Assembly: GCF_000699445.3 (NCBI RefSeq)
Contig: NC_067198.1
Coordinates: forward strand, 45,752,691-45,816,690
From: Schistosoma haematobium
Lineage: Eukaryota; Platyhelminthes; Trematoda; Strigeidida; Schistosomatidae
Direction of reading: 5' to 3'
Length of the DNA: 64,000 bases
The notes below the pieces were generated by a model. It searched no databases and had not been told where the DNA came from. It was given only the letters and a program-made list of their open reading frames with translations. Both the position numbers and the translations under genes were made by a program. Numbering within the stretch: position 1 is the stretch's first letter; each line of letters starts with the position of its first letter. Shown one piece after another: positions 10,391-22,289 of the stretch.

Positions 10391-10905
10391 ATCTATTTCA
10401 TTCATGATTTACGTTATTTATGTTTATTAATATACAAACACTGTAGTAAGTTTTATATTACTTTTCTCTAATTAAACTAATTGACTGTGTCCATTAACCT
10501 ATACAACTATGGAAAATAACGCATTGGACGGTATATTTCTCCAAATTGTTTATCATATTTACCGATATCAAGCATAAATACAAAGTAATACAAGCACTCC
10601 ATACTATTTTGTTGGGTATATATGATGAAAAATTATGTAATAGGCAGAATGAATCTCAAATCTTTAGAAATCTATAAATGAATGACAGATAATCAATAAT
10701 GATAAGAAAATGCTTGATTTTAACCATTTCCGCGCTTATTTATTTTTAATATAAGGGGGGTGGGTGACAATTACGGAACTTAATTTAGCTTTTCATTATG
10801 GATTAATTTTGGTAACGTAGAGTTGAGTAGAAATAACACAGATACAAGGGAATGATGATTGTTCAACATTCATGAAACCACTGAAGTTAGAAATGTAAAC
10901 TAGTG
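10391..10905. other. AT-rich, no recognised feature
   Basis: No gene or repeat recognised; one G-run at about 10755. Confidence 0.45.
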
Positions 10906-10909
10906 ACTG

Positions 10910-11045
10910 TTATATTAATACTCAGTGAATAATCGGTTGTAAATAAATCTCATTTACACAGGAGGTCAGCCTCTGCCCAACCAGCTCAGTGTTCATGTCT
11001 CTAACAGTAAAGTTGAATGAGATGAAATCGAAACCAACAGAGGAT
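10910..11045 (+). mobile_element. SINE C fragment
   Basis: Tail (CAGTGAATAATCGGTTGT) joined to the head (ACACAGGAGGTCAGCC, CAGCTCAGTG). No ribozyme. Confidence 0.6.
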
Positions 11046-11085
11046 TGAATCCCTACCATTTGTAATATTGTAAACAACAAAATCT

Positions 11086-11295
11086 CATTCAAATTCACTT
11101 GGTATTACTTACTTGAATCTTTCGACTGATATTTAGGACTATAATTAATCAGTCTCTTATTAGTATATATTCATAATGTGTGTATCGCCTTGATATTGAA
11201 ATACAGGTACATCCAGTTGGAGAGTCTTAAATAGGACGAAACACACGTCAAACTGAATTCTACTGCTAGCCGCTACTCAACTTTGTTTATAATCT
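11086..11295. mobile_element. SINE A head-to-head remnants
   Basis: Minus-strand 3' region followed at about 11200 by a plus-strand ribozyme region in which CUGAUGA has become TTGGAGA. Inactive. Confidence 0.7.
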
Positions 11296-11435
11296 CATTC
11301 AACTATGAATTTATTCGTTAATAGAAACTGTTTTATATTCTACCCAATATAATTTAATAGGTGTATAGCTTAGCAAAATTGTTAATGGACAACACCTACT
11401 CCCATTTTTTAATATCCCTTTCTAATTTTAAACTA

Positions 11436-11930
11436 TTACTTACTTACTTACTTACTTACTTACGTCTGTTATTCCTCGTGGAGAATTATAGTCCGCCCAC
11501 TAACACTCTCTGTCCAGTTGTTATTCATCGTTTTCATATCTGCTTCCATTTCCCGATGTAATGCATTCTTTGATATTCCTTTTTGATGGAGTTTTATTCT
11601 CTGAGCTGGATGGTTTAGTTGTGAAGTTTTCATCATTCTTCTGAACGACATCATCAATATAAACTTCAGATCGAAGTGAAGCATTCAAATTTCTCCATAT
11701 ATGGTTCACAGTTTGTCTTGTAAACCTCAATGTGATTTGGTTTATGTTGATCTTAAACTTGTCATTGTTTACTTTTTTTTTGTTTGAAAGCTTCACAACT
11801 AAACTATTCAGCTCAGAGAACAAAACTCCATCAAAATCATCCACCTTAGTTACAAATCGTTTAGCATTCCTCTTTTTCTCTTCCCTTTTACGATTCCAAG
11901 TTAGGGTTTGCCTATACAGAAAAACCATTT
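11436..11930 (-). pseudogene. R LINE 3' fragment split by an FB element
   Basis: Starts with (CTTA)n. The right half reads LTWNRKREEKKR and the left half REMEADMKTMNNNW; the two are separated by FB at 11582-11872. ATTCCT flanks the interruption on both sides. Confidence 0.75.
11582..11872. mobile_element. FB foldback element with internal spacer
   Basis: Left TIR (GATGGAGTTTTATTCTCTGA onward) and right TIR (GAGAACAAAACTCCATCAAA) flank about 110 bp of unique spacer, unlike 51071-51256 where the arms nearly touch. The 135-codon minus-strand frame across this region is a chance fusion. Confidence 0.75.
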
Positions 11931-11939
11931 TGAATAAAT

Positions 11940-12596
11940 TTAATTAGATTATGAATTTTATCAAAATTATAATTATAATCCATAAATAGATAGGTAGTTT
12001 CATAATAATAATGATATTGGGCATCATTATTATTACTTCTTTATCACCATCGAAATTCATCACCATGCCTTTTCACAGGATGAATTGCGTTCCTTTTTTC
12101 TAAGCTAAGGGGTGTGACGTAATTTAACTTTATTATTATTATTATTATTATTATTATCATTCAATAGGGTTATTCACTGATCAATTATTAAATTAATTAA
12201 TTAATTAAATTTATTTATTTATTCATCCATTAATTTTTATTACGGTAAACAAAGGTGGAGATTTTCGCACTTTACTTATCTGGTCGGGGGGAGGGGAATG
12301 AGGGTGAGGGTGATGGTATGTGTGTGTGTGTGTATTTGTGTTAACGAGAAGACTAAGCTTTAAAGTTAATAATAAATTTATCATTTTAGCAAATGTGTGG
12401 TTGTGGTTTCACGTTTCTTTTGTTTTGTTTGTTTTTGTTTTGATAAAACGATAGAATTTTTTTCAAAAAAGGAATGATAGTGTAAACATGGGCAATGGAT
12501 AAGAGGGGTCAGTTATTGGATTTTGTTATCAACTCAGGAAAATAAACAAACTTATGTGATATATCAGAAGTTTTTGTGGATATTATGATAATTTTA
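11940..12596. other. AT-rich with simple repeats
   Basis: Contains (TTA)n at about 12131-12158, TTTATTTATT at about 12210, and (GT)n at about 12317-12334. No gene. Confidence 0.6.
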
Positions 12597-12800
12597 ATAG
12601 TTGAGATCATGAGTAAATTGGAGTCAGTGGACGGTCGTTTCGTCCTAATGTGGTACTCCTCAATAATGCATGTCCTTGGTCACGCTCGCAGTATTCGAAC
12701 CCAGGGACTTCAGTCTTATGCATGAGCGCTTATCTACTAGACAATTAAGCTGACCGGCATCCACCGGTGTTGATTTTTAACTTCAAACACTCGACAAAAT
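12597..12800 (-). mobile_element. SINE B copy
   Basis: tRNA-like head with B box GGGTTCGAATACT, then TTGAGGA (C3 lost) with intact GGACGAAAC. Ribozyme inactive by the core change. Confidence 0.75.
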
Positions 12801-12954
12801 TGAGCAACACATCTAATATAAAAATAGCAAATTTTAGGAAAGGGAAATTATGGTTAATAAATGAAAAACTTTAGATGAACTGACTTACTCATTGATAACT
12901 TCACAGGATAAATATATGTCAAACTAACGCCATTTTTATAAGTAAAATCACGGA

Positions 12955-13385
12955 ATAATCTTAGCTAGAGCACCATCGTTCTAGTATCGGACCCTTCAGT
13001 AGTGCACAACCATGATCGCTCACTCGGGAATTGAACTCAAGACTTGCGTGATTTAAATACTACAATTTCCACGAATCTTCAATATTAATAATAATGATCA
13101 TGTATTCATTAATGACTGGCTTCAAGCTACAACTACTAGAGGTTTAGTTAAAAGTCGTGACCGGTGGAGTTCAACCCACTGTCAAATGAGACAGTGATTC
13201 GCTGAAGAAAATGTATAAAGGTCGTACAACACTGTATATTAATTTAAATTAGAAATAAACACTATTGGTTTCCGGCTCAAGGGTTTAGATGTTAAGCTTT
13301 CTCGCGCGAAACTGGAGGTCATAGGTTCGGTCGCGACGCTGGCGATCCCAGAGTCTATGTGAAATCTATAGTTAGAATAATGACA
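12955..13385. mobile_element. Degraded SINE B remnants, both strands
   Basis: Minus-strand pieces at 12960-13060 and plus-strand 5'-extension and tRNA-like pieces at 13125-13385 (GGCTCAAGGGTTTAGATG, CATAGGTTCGGTC). Confidence 0.5.
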
Positions 13386-14149
13386 ACTTCATCTCTTTCT
13401 AAATGTAAAAAGTAAGTTTATCAGTACAATAATTAAAGGAATTGCAGTCATTAAGTGAAACACGCGAATATACTGACCAGCATTGCTTGTCTTATCGAAA
13501 TGGATAAAAATTATGATCTGTACTAATATAACAGGATAATAATGTCCTTCAATTGTTAGGGTACATGCAACAAGGATAGTCTACGGAAACATCAGACCAG
13601 GTTGACTTAATGGACGTTTAAGCGACAATTTGATTGGTTAGTTATGGATATAACTAATACTAGGATTTGAGTATATTCCGGTGATCAATCTGAAATTGAG
13701 TGAAATCCTCGTTCTGAATCACGATGATAGTCAACGTTCACCTATGTTGAAGAAAAACACTCATAAAAAGTAGTAGTGATAATAATAATAGTGACGAAGA
13801 GGTGATCTGCGCAGAATACACATATGCTAACAACGAATGATCAAACTTTAGTCTTGAATATTAACAACTGGATAATTGAATTTCATGCTAACAATGACAT
13901 AAAATTAGAGATACTTGCAATTTAGAATGACCTAGAATTAACAACTTATTTATGTGGTTGACTACTAGTCTTATTATTATTATATCCAAGGAGTACTCGC
14001 ATTCAATGGTTGGAGAAGTTAAACTGTGTTGTGGATGCGCACTGCTAGAATAAATCTGCCTATAGGTACCAAGGGAATTGGTGATCAGATTTTATAGATA
14101 TATCCGAACATGATTTGATGTGAAGCGATTTTAATCTCACAGTTTAAGA
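13386..14149. other. No recognised gene
   Basis: Mostly unique AT-rich DNA; 14000-14060 may be a short SINE B scrap. Confidence 0.4.
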
Positions 14150-14715
14150 GAAAAGACAAAGAGTGTATACACCTACATCACTGTGGTCGATTCTAAGCCA
14201 TGTCATACAGAGTCTCCAACCATTAGTTACGATAGCCACGCGGACTCCAACTAAGTAGTCTGCATCTACTAACATGGCTCAGACTAGAAGTTAGTGACTT
14301 TAAGCACTGATGCCACGCCTTCAGTTGGCCGCCTCTAACCTTCTTCCAGCTGTTTCCAACACCAGTCGGCATTGTGCGTTGTGGTAATCGGTATTCCGAC
14401 ATACGTAACACGTCGATGATGATTTACAACCTCATCAACTGATTTACCACCATTCCCTAATACCCTGTGTCTAACCTCACTATTACCTATCCGGTAATAA
14501 TATATCTAAGGCATCTGTGACTAAATATTAGTAACTTACGAGTATCTTCAACTCTTAATGTCCACGTTTTACAGCCGTAATGTAGAACGGAATTGAGTCA
14601 TATCATACAGAGTCTCCAACCATTGGTTATGATAGTGCCGCGGACCCCAACTAAGTAATCTGCATCTACCAACATAGCACTGATGCCACGTTTTAGTTCG
14701 ACCGCCACAAAATCC
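14150..14715 (-). pseudogene. D LINE fragments (two adjacent)
   Basis: The minus strand reads LRMSEYRLPQRTMPTGVGNS, then WHQCLKSLTSSLSHVSRCR and WLETL, matching the D copy at 25860-26905. A second, shorter copy of the same 3' coding segment lies at 14575-14710. Both are 5' truncated and broken. Confidence 0.75.
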
Positions 14716-15109
14716 TATCTCACTATTAGAAGTATTTTGATGCTGAAAGTAAATTCAATCAATTAAAGCTAAAATTTTATAAGTGATTTACATAATCATA
14801 ATCATAATGTATTTTATTAAAAGGTCATATTTAGTCACGAACAATCAAAATCAATGACCATAACATATTCCACTGTTTTAAGAATCTCTTCAATATATAT
14901 ATATATATATTTAATGACTACGGTCAATTACTTAGGTAGTCATTGATTTGTACAATGAATAACAAAGTCATTTCTGATTATTTCTAACATAAATTGCCTT
15001 ATAAAATGAATGGAACGAAACCTTCTAATTGAGATTAATCATTTTGTTATGAATGAATATCAATCATATCAGAAAGGAGTTTATTTTTGTGCATATTATA
15101 GTAATTTCA
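14716..15109. other. AT-rich, short (AT)n
   Basis: (AT)n at about 14895-14911; nothing else. Confidence 0.5.
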
Positions 15110-15250
15110 ATGGTTGAGATCATGAGTCAATTGAAGCTAGATCACCATCATGAAAAACCTGAAAGCACTGAATGGTCGTTTCGTCCTAGTATGGGACTCC
15201 TCAACAGTGAGCATCTATGATCCCGCCCCATGAGATTCGAACATGGTTGT
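15110..15250 (-). mobile_element. SINE B 3' half
   Basis: Contains the GGACGAAACGA core half, but the cleavage triplet and C3 are mutated. Truncated in the tRNA-like head. Confidence 0.7.
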
Positions 15251-15883
15251 TCTAATTTCATCGTTTTTTTAAAGTATATATTCACTAACTTGAACTATCA
15301 TATGATTGAGAGTAGGTGACAAAACAATTTGGATGTAGGTTTATTCTAGATGATATTCATCACTGGTATTTTCCTGTTATCTTAAGTAGTTGGTTAACAC
15401 TACTCTCCATGGAAACGTCTTAAACTTTAAATCTGGATAATACGAGTTAATATCCCATAGGACTAGTTGCTAACCAATAATTCACTGGTGTGTGGTTGTA
15501 AAACATTTAATGACGACATTTTGTGTGGTTAAAGATAATCTGTGGGAAACCTTGATAGACTTAGATTTCATGCAAGTTGCCACTAATCAGCTAAGTTTAA
15601 TTACGATATTTAAGTAGTTGATACTCTTTATGGATTATGAACTAGTGTAACTCAGTAGTAAAATCAAAGGACGTTTCCTTAGTGTTATTTGGCTTACGAT
15701 TTAACTACTGTAGAGTTGAATACTAGCCAGTTTTATCTATGTCTAATTTTTAGTGCTAATTGCAATGTTAACAATTCACTCGATAAGCAATATAACGACT
15801 TCTATTCATAAAGCTTAAATGTCGACAGTAAACGATCTAATACAGATTTGAATGTCAATATTAAAAATAATAAAAATCTGGTT
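15251..15883. other. No recognised feature
   Basis: Unique AT-rich DNA without ORF. Confidence 0.45.
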
Positions 15884-16142
15884 GAAATCAAGAGTTAATT
15901 AAAGCTAGACCACCATGGAAAACCTAGAAGCACTGGACGGCCGTTTTGTCCTAGTATGGGACTCCTCAGCAGTGCGCATCCACGATCCCGCCCCCCGCGA
16001 GATTCGAATCCAGGATCTGACTACAGTATACTTCCACAAAGCATGTGACGCTTTGAACTTGTGATTTTGATGGAGTTTTATTCTCTGAGCTGGATGGTTT
16101 GGTCGTCCTGAACTACCTGAGCTACGATTCTTCCCCACCATC
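15884..16142 (-). mobile_element. SINE B copy followed by FB remnant
   Basis: Ribozyme stems I-III are complete, but the catalytic GACGAAA is GACAAAA (G12 changed). 16060-16142 is an FB end: GATGGAGTTTTATTCTCTGA and CACCATC. Confidence 0.75.
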
Positions 16143-16249
16143 TTTAAATTTGTGATTTTAATAGATAATACATTGACTTAAATTAATGAGTACTGAGTTC
16201 TAATCTTATTCAAAACATTGTAACACACTACTGCAGTTAGATCTAACTG

Positions 16250-16735
16250 TTATTTGTTTATTTAAACACATAAACATTGATACAAGGAGGCAACATATGG
16301 ATTCGATTTGTGTAAGGGCTGGAATATTGTCCAGGTGCCTAAACCGAAACAGGTGATTTATTTAGGGAGTCATTCTCCAATTCTTTGACCTAAATATCTA
16401 ATCCACAAGGCAGTGGAGCAACGTCAGGAGATGTAGCCCCATGGTACGCCATTTTTTCCCTCAGGATTCTGTAGATCATGTGCACCATTGATTTGGAATC
16501 AGGGTTTTCCAACTCCCCTAAATGGATCCTCCATATCCACCAACTCGAATAAAGTGCTGAACATTCGTTTTTTGTCCTTACAGTTTCTTAAACAACACCT
16601 CTGGTGCGACAAGGCATTGAGTAGAACTTCCTTGACATTAATTGTATGCATGTGGCCATGTGATATTACTTCGAGAGGAAAAATTGACTCTTCCCACTTT
16701 CGTCTATATCAGGGCATTTACAAACACATCTAACT
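16250..16735 (-). mobile_element. L element 3' end
   Basis: On the minus strand it ends in TTTAAATAAACAAATAA-like sequence after CCAATGTTTATGTG. Shared with copies at 17696, 23140, 28405, 30228, 46023 and 47850. No ORF; probably the 3' end of a LINE. Confidence 0.75.
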
Positions 16736-16739
16736 GAGG

Positions 16740-17579
16740 ATTTTGAAAATAAACTAAATTAATTTTCTTCAATTTCACTAGTAGACAGTTTTCCAATATG
16801 CTTTGTTATTGTTTTTTCCAACCTATTCATATAAGTAGTATATACCAAATAAAAACAAAATATTCATGATATCATTATCTTCCTTATAATGATTATGTCT
16901 GTTTTCTTATCTAAATGAACAAACAATATTCTTTATTAATTCAAGTAGTCAATCAGTGGTTTTGTTGTTTACTATTTTGTTTTACTTTTACCGTATGATC
17001 ACTTTGATAAGTTTACAATTATAATTGAAACAGTAACTGAATTCAATAGACATTCGTTGTTGTTTTTCCCTCTCTCTCTCTCTCTCTCTGTCTCCTGTAT
17101 ATATATATATATATATATGATCGTATAGGTGGTCATATTGAAAATTATCCTTTTAGAAAATAGAACTGAACAACCGTTTCAAGTTCTTTTCTCTTTTTTC
17201 TTTATTGAGAAAAAAAGAAGAAAAAGAAAAAGAAAAGAAAAAAGAAAGAAACACAGTAGGACGCTTGAGATGGTTTGAAAAGTAAAATAAAAAAGAAGTG
17301 AAATGAAATGAAAAAAAATAAGGAGAATCATAAAGATAACAATAATAATAGTAATAATGATAACGATTCTATTAAAGTGGCCACTTTTATTGTCGATACT
17401 ACTCGGTTGATTAGTTTTAAGTAGTTCTGGTTAGTTAGTTGATTGGTTGATTAGATAAAAAAGAAATAAGACGAAGAAGAAATATAAGAGTGATGTATCA
17501 TTTCTGCTACAAATTTGTGTGTGATGACTTTTCTTTGGTCTATTAAAACATACTTCTTTTTTTGACTGAATTAATCTCA
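16740..17579. repeat. Simple-sequence-rich stretch
   Basis: (TC)n at 17071-17090, (AT)n at 17098-17119, and a pyrimidine/purine inverted tract around 17180-17250 (TTTTCTCTTTTTTCTTT versus AGAAAAAAAGAAGAAAAAG). No gene. Confidence 0.7.
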
Positions 17580-17690
17580 TAATGATGGTGATGACTTGGA
17601 TGATGAATTTGATGATGATGATGATGATGATGATGCTTCGGATGATGATGATTATGATGATGATAATGATGGTGATGATGATGATTGTGA
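17580..17690 (+). repeat. (GAT)n minisatellite
   Basis: GATGATG runs with GATGCTTCGGATGATG, the same interruption pattern as 50522-50715, and a similar end GATAATGATGGTGATG. The His-rich minus frame here is a by-product of the repeat. Confidence 0.75.
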
Positions 17691-17695
17691 CTTTT

Positions 17696-18190
17696 TTTCA
17701 AACACATAAACACTGGTTTAAGGAGGCACCAAATATATATACCACATAAATCATTCGATTTATGTGAGTGCTTGGATACTGCCCAGGTGCCCAATCCGAA
17801 ACAGGTGGTTTACTTAGGGAGTCATTCCTCAACCCTTTGACGTAAATGTCTAATCCACAAGGAAGTGGAACAATGTAAGTAGATGCGGTTTGATGGTAGC
17901 CGATGACCAACAATTGGTGCATACGTCATTTGTTCCTTCAGGTTCCTGAAGCCAATGTGCACCATTGATGTGTTGTCATGGTTTTCGAACTCCTCTAGAT
18001 GAATCCTCTATATCCACCAACCCGTTTAAAGTGCTGGACATTTCTTAAACAACGCCCTCTCCACGAGTAATTAATGAGTAGAACTTTCCTGACAGGAGTT
18101 GTATGCACGTGGCCATGTGATATTATTTCGAGAGGGAGAGCTGACTCTCCCCACTCTCTGCTGTACCAGGGTATTTAGAGGCATAATGGT
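17696..18190 (-). mobile_element. L element 3' end
   Basis: Close copy of 16250-16735; starts AAACACATAAACACTGGTTT and ends near CAGGGTATTTAGAGGC. Confidence 0.75.
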
Positions 18191-18715
18191 GATGAACAGA
18201 AGTACCTTTTTTCCCTTTATTTTGCACATATTATTTGTTTCATTCATGTTTATTTGTCAGATTAATTTAGTTTTAAATTTAATTCAATTAAACTGAATTA
18301 TGTTCAATGGAATAAAAAGTTAGTAAACTGCGAAACTAACCATTGAAATACACCTATTCTGGGGTGTTAAAGTAATCATGTTAATTTAATTAAAATGAAA
18401 ATAACTTTGTCTATTATAGTAGTCTATACATCCATTTAGATTTTATCATACTAGACAAGTTGATTGAAAGAAAGAATGATTAAAAGTAGAAATGTATGCT
18501 GTACTACTGACTGCTTTTTTTAGATGGGATTATACTAAGGGTTTTTTTCCTTCAAACTAAAGGAGAATGGTGGGAAAAGTTGACTGTAGTTAGATAATAA
18601 CTTACTTTACCTCATTCATTTTGTTGACAATTGTACTACGTTTAAAGTTCTGACCTAATACACAAAGATCTATTTACAGAAGCGTTATATGTGACTTGTT
18701 TCAAACAGTTGTTTC
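18191..18715. other. No recognised feature
   Basis: AT-rich DNA. Confidence 0.45.
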
Positions 18716-18719
18716 ATCA

Positions 18720-18930
18720 TAAGCAGAGATGGCTAGTGATTGGCAATGTAATTCAGGAAATGCGTTTCTTCCTATATAGGACTCATCAACTGGATGTATT
18801 TGAATCCCGGAGTTGATGTTCAATTCGGGATTCAATCTGCACAGACTGCATTCATGCTAATAAGAGACTGATATTATGCAATCCCTAACATTAATGGGAA
18901 GATTCAAACAACCAATACAAATAATGAATA
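18720..18930. mobile_element. SINE A head-to-head remnants
   Basis: 18725-18840 is a minus-strand ribozyme part (TTGATGA core, C3 lost); 18840-18930 is a plus-strand 3' part (AATAAGAGACTGA). Confidence 0.65.
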
Positions 18931-18949
18931 AAACTTCATCCCGTTGTAC

Positions 18950-19205
18950 AACCTAGTGGTTATTTGAACTCAGTGGCTAAGTGGATGATGCGATGGCATT
19001 TGAAGTGAACTGTACTAAGTTCAAGCTCTGGAATGCAGGTAAATCCAATTGATGAGTCCTAAGATAGGACGAAATCCGCGTCGTAAATTCTATTGATAGC
19101 CACCATCCATTTCTGTTTATAATGCTTGTGACTTAAGGCATTATTGAAGCAATCCGTACAGGATGCACAATTACCAATAAGTGACTGATCGATTTCGACA
19201 CTTTG
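18950..19205 (+). mobile_element. SINE A copy
   Basis: tRNA-like GTGGCTAAGTGGATGATG, then ribozyme region TTGATGAGTCC, GGACGAAAT. C3 and stem III are mutated. Confidence 0.75.
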
Positions 19206-19744
19206 GATGATATATTTCATAGCATTAAAGATCATCATAATCCCGATCAAACCCCTTATTCAACTCTTAAGAAACTTTTATATTCCCGCTTTCAACCCTT
19301 TTTTATAGCTTCATTTTTCCTCTTTAGGCCATCAATGTGTGGTGTGTTGACTTGGGTAGATGTTCATTTATACCCAGCTCTAAACTGATTTTAACTAACT
19401 GGTTTATATTGTGAACTATTGTGAACACTCAATAATTCAAATGAGATTAAACTTAGAATCTTTAAGTCTTTCGGTAAGCACATTGTATCTTGACATGTAG
19501 TTAATTATGTTGGATCGGTATGTGATGTAAACGATTGAAATACAACAATATGTAACAAAACCTCCTTTGCTAATATTACTTGACTTCTCATTTGTAACAG
19601 ACTCAAATAAGAGTTTCAGTGGTAATCTGTGATTAGTGAGGCTCACCCATGCTCTATGTTATAAGTTACTCCGTTAGGACAAATAATGATGGTTGTGTAA
19701 TATCACGAATGGACTGAAGCTAGATATGTAAAATACTATATGCC
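19206..19744. other. No recognised feature
   Basis: AT-rich DNA; small frames without support. Confidence 0.4.
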
Positions 19745-20060
19745 AACTTATTAGTCTGGAGGTTAAACGCTCGTCATAAAACCAGGAGTTTCACGTTTAA
19801 TCCTCCGAGGAGCACACTGCCAAGAGATCTAGAATATATTTTTTCATTATACATTGCTGACATCAAGGATCAACTGAAGTAATCCTTTTACGGTATAAAT
19901 AATCTAATAGAAACTGACTGATTACAATTCTGACTCATAACTTCAAGGAGGAAACGGCCGTCCAGTGCTTCCAAGTTTTTCATGATGGTCTAGCATTTTA
20001 TTGATTCATGAATTCATCTATTGAATTACTACAATCTCCAAAAAAATCCTCCTTCTGATA
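19745..20060 (+). mobile_element. SINE B, two degraded pieces
   Basis: A tRNA-like scrap at 19755-19835 and a 3' end at 19930-20060 (GAAACGGCCGTCCAGTGCTT kept, core front lost). Confidence 0.6.
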
Positions 20061-20164
20061 TTAACTGGAAACTATCTGCTTTTGACTGTCTCAACTACAG
20101 ATAAAACTATTTGTGATCTATAATTTTAATTGTATAGTAATGATAGTATGAAGTGTTCGAATTT

Positions 20165-20320
20165 CGCCACATCTAGCTTACAGCTTCTCCTGTAGACTTC
20201 TATATGTAATGAAGTTCGAACACTTCACTTCTACTTGAAGTTTGTGTTGATAATATTGTTTAGAATAACAATAAAAGCTTCATGACAATATTATCCAGTT
20301 CAGAGAATAAAACTCTATCA
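20165..20320. mobile_element. FB fragment
   Basis: Contains CTTGAAGTTTGTGTTGATAA and CAGAGAATAAAACTCTATCA, matching the right arm at 51166-51256. Confidence 0.6.
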
Positions 20321-20344
20321 TAAGCAACAATAGTGTTTTTGTGG

Positions 20345-20622
20345 ATATTATATAGTGATTTCAATGGTTAAGATCATCATGAGTCAATTGCAGCTAGACC
20401 ACCATAGAAGACTTGGAAACGGTGGATGGTCGTTGAATGCATGCTGACTTAGTGATCTAGTGGTTAAGCACTCGCACGTGAGACTGATAGATCCTAGGTT
20501 TGAATCTCGTGAGGTAGGATGGTAAATGTGCACTGCTAAGGAGTTCCATATTTAGATAAAATGATGGTTCAATTATTTCTGATGATCTAGCTTCAATTGA
20601 CTCATGATCTCAAGCATTAAGA
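20345..20622. mobile_element. SINE B inverted pair, degraded
   Basis: Minus-strand 3' end at 20345-20430 joined to a plus-strand copy at 20440-20622 whose ribozyme is lost (CTAAGGA, no GAAA). Confidence 0.7.
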
Positions 20623-20627
20623 TAGTT

Positions 20628-20926
20628 TCACTGGTTGAAATCATGAGTCGATTGAAGTTAGACAACCACAGAAAACCTGGAAACACTGGACGGCCGTTTC
20701 GTCCCACTATGGGACTCTTCAGCAATGCTCACCCACGATCCCGCACCCTGCGAGATTCGAACCCAGGACCTATCAGTCTCGCACTAGGCGCCTAGCCAAC
20801 TAGGCCACTGAGCCGGCATCCAGCGATGTTAATTTCTAACTTCAACCAATCGACGAAGTTGCACCACGGTATACCATTGTCTTCAAAGAGTTGATATCTC
20901 ACGACAGACCTGGTTGAACTCCACTG
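20628..20926 (-). mobile_element. SINE B copy with intact ribozyme
   Basis: tRNA-like head (B box GGGTTCGAATCTC on the minus strand), then the hammerhead at 20683-20728. Joined head-to-head to the plus-strand piece at 20927. Confidence 0.85.
20683..20728 (-). ncRNA. Hammerhead ribozyme (type B), intact
   Basis: Minus strand: GCAUUG, CUGAAGA, five-pair stem II GUCCC/GGGAC, GAAA, stem III ACGG/CCGU, cleavage site GUC, then CAGUGU. Stem I pairs fully with wobbles. No core position is mutated. Confidence 0.8.
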
Positions 20927-21075
20927 GGTGGGATCGTGGATGCGCACTGCTGAAGAGTCACATACTGGGACGAAATGACCGTCCAGTGCTTCCAGGTTTT
21001 CCATGGTTGTCTAGCTTCAATTGACTGATAATTTCAACCAGGGAAATTTCTAAAAATCTCCACAAAACTCATTCT
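20927..21075 (+). mobile_element. SINE B 3' half, partner of an inverted pair
   Basis: Begins at GGGATCGTGGATGCGC and runs through the ribozyme to the family end CTCCACAAAACTC. Confidence 0.8.
20944..20989 (+). ncRNA. Hammerhead ribozyme (type B), core intact
   Basis: GCACUG, CUGAAGA, stem II GUCAC/GGGAC with one mismatch, GAAA, stem III AUG/CCGU weakened, cleavage GUC, CAGUGC. Stem I is six perfect pairs. Confidence 0.7.
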
Positions 21076-22289
21076 GATAACATTAAGATAATGTTTTTAT
21101 TATCCTTATCAAAGAAATAATGAATACCATTCATAAGAAACTCTATTTTGTCGATATGGTGTTTATTTAAACTTCTCTTTACAATTAACTAATTACTTGA
21201 CTCTTATGAATTGCAATGGTGTTCGTTTGTGTTTTCTTAATTTTTCCGGTAGAAAAACAATTCGTTTTGTTAAAAGTAAACTTTACATTTAAACGTGTTT
21301 AGTTTTATGTGTGTGTGTGTCTGTGTGTGAGGGTATGACTAGCTGTGATAATACTATTAATATTATTTGTAAGAGATAGAAACAACAAAATTGTATTACT
21401 TAAACAGTTATAAAATGTCATGTTTTCGTGACTTACATCGATACAGAGAGGGAGTAAGCGAGCTAGCGAGAGAGAGAGAGAGTGGGCCAACAAAGGAAAG
21501 GATATTTATTGAATGAAGTCATAACTGTAAGTGAGGAACAATTTCTTAATCATATAAAACCATAGATGTAAGCACACGCACACACACATAAACACAAGGA
21601 TAACGACAGCATCACGTACACATTGACAAATACAAAGTAATTAAGTTTTATGAAAAAAAAGACACCTTTTTGGACAAAGAGGACAGTACTTTTGTGAATT
21701 AAACAAGACAACAAAACAAGTTGGAATGGAATACGAGGAGGGGGGAATTATCTAGGAATTGATGGTGGTCACAATGGCATGGATATTAGTGCTAACTATG
21801 TGATGAGATACAACAGATAGTATTTTTCAAGGAAACCTTTATATACTATTTACATATCTATAAATTATACATATATGTAATGCACTAGCACGATACTCAT
21901 GTGTAATGTACATGGACTGGTTACCAGGTGGTTGCGTAGACGTAGCTCGATAACAATTTCTTAAAAATAACTCCATCTAATGCATTATCCAATTTCTTTA
22001 ACTTTATGTGTACCTTTAACACTGCTCGTTTATATCGCTTTACAGTTATATACTACTGACTACTTTTGTATACTACTACTTAGAGAATTTAAAAGTCCAT
22101 ACATGAATATACATATTTGAAGAGATTTTTAAGTAGACAACTTCAGAGGTTGTCCTCAACCTATTCAACGTTTATTAAATCTAGTACATTCAGTGTTGCA
22201 TCACTGTGCTGTCATTTTCTTCTCTTTCATTTTACATGTTGATGATATGTTGGAAAGGGATATGAAAGTTTGATAACTAAGCCATCCAA
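21076..22289. other. Unique DNA with microsatellites
   Basis: (GT)n at about 21309-21328, (GA)n at about 21467-21482, (CA)n at about 21574-21588. No gene. Confidence 0.5.

Noticed and set aside
11521..11928. 135-codon minus-strand gene
   Set aside because: Chance fusion of R LINE and FB sequence.
17543..17794. His-rich minus-strand frame
   Set aside because: Product of a (GAT)n repeat and an L element end.
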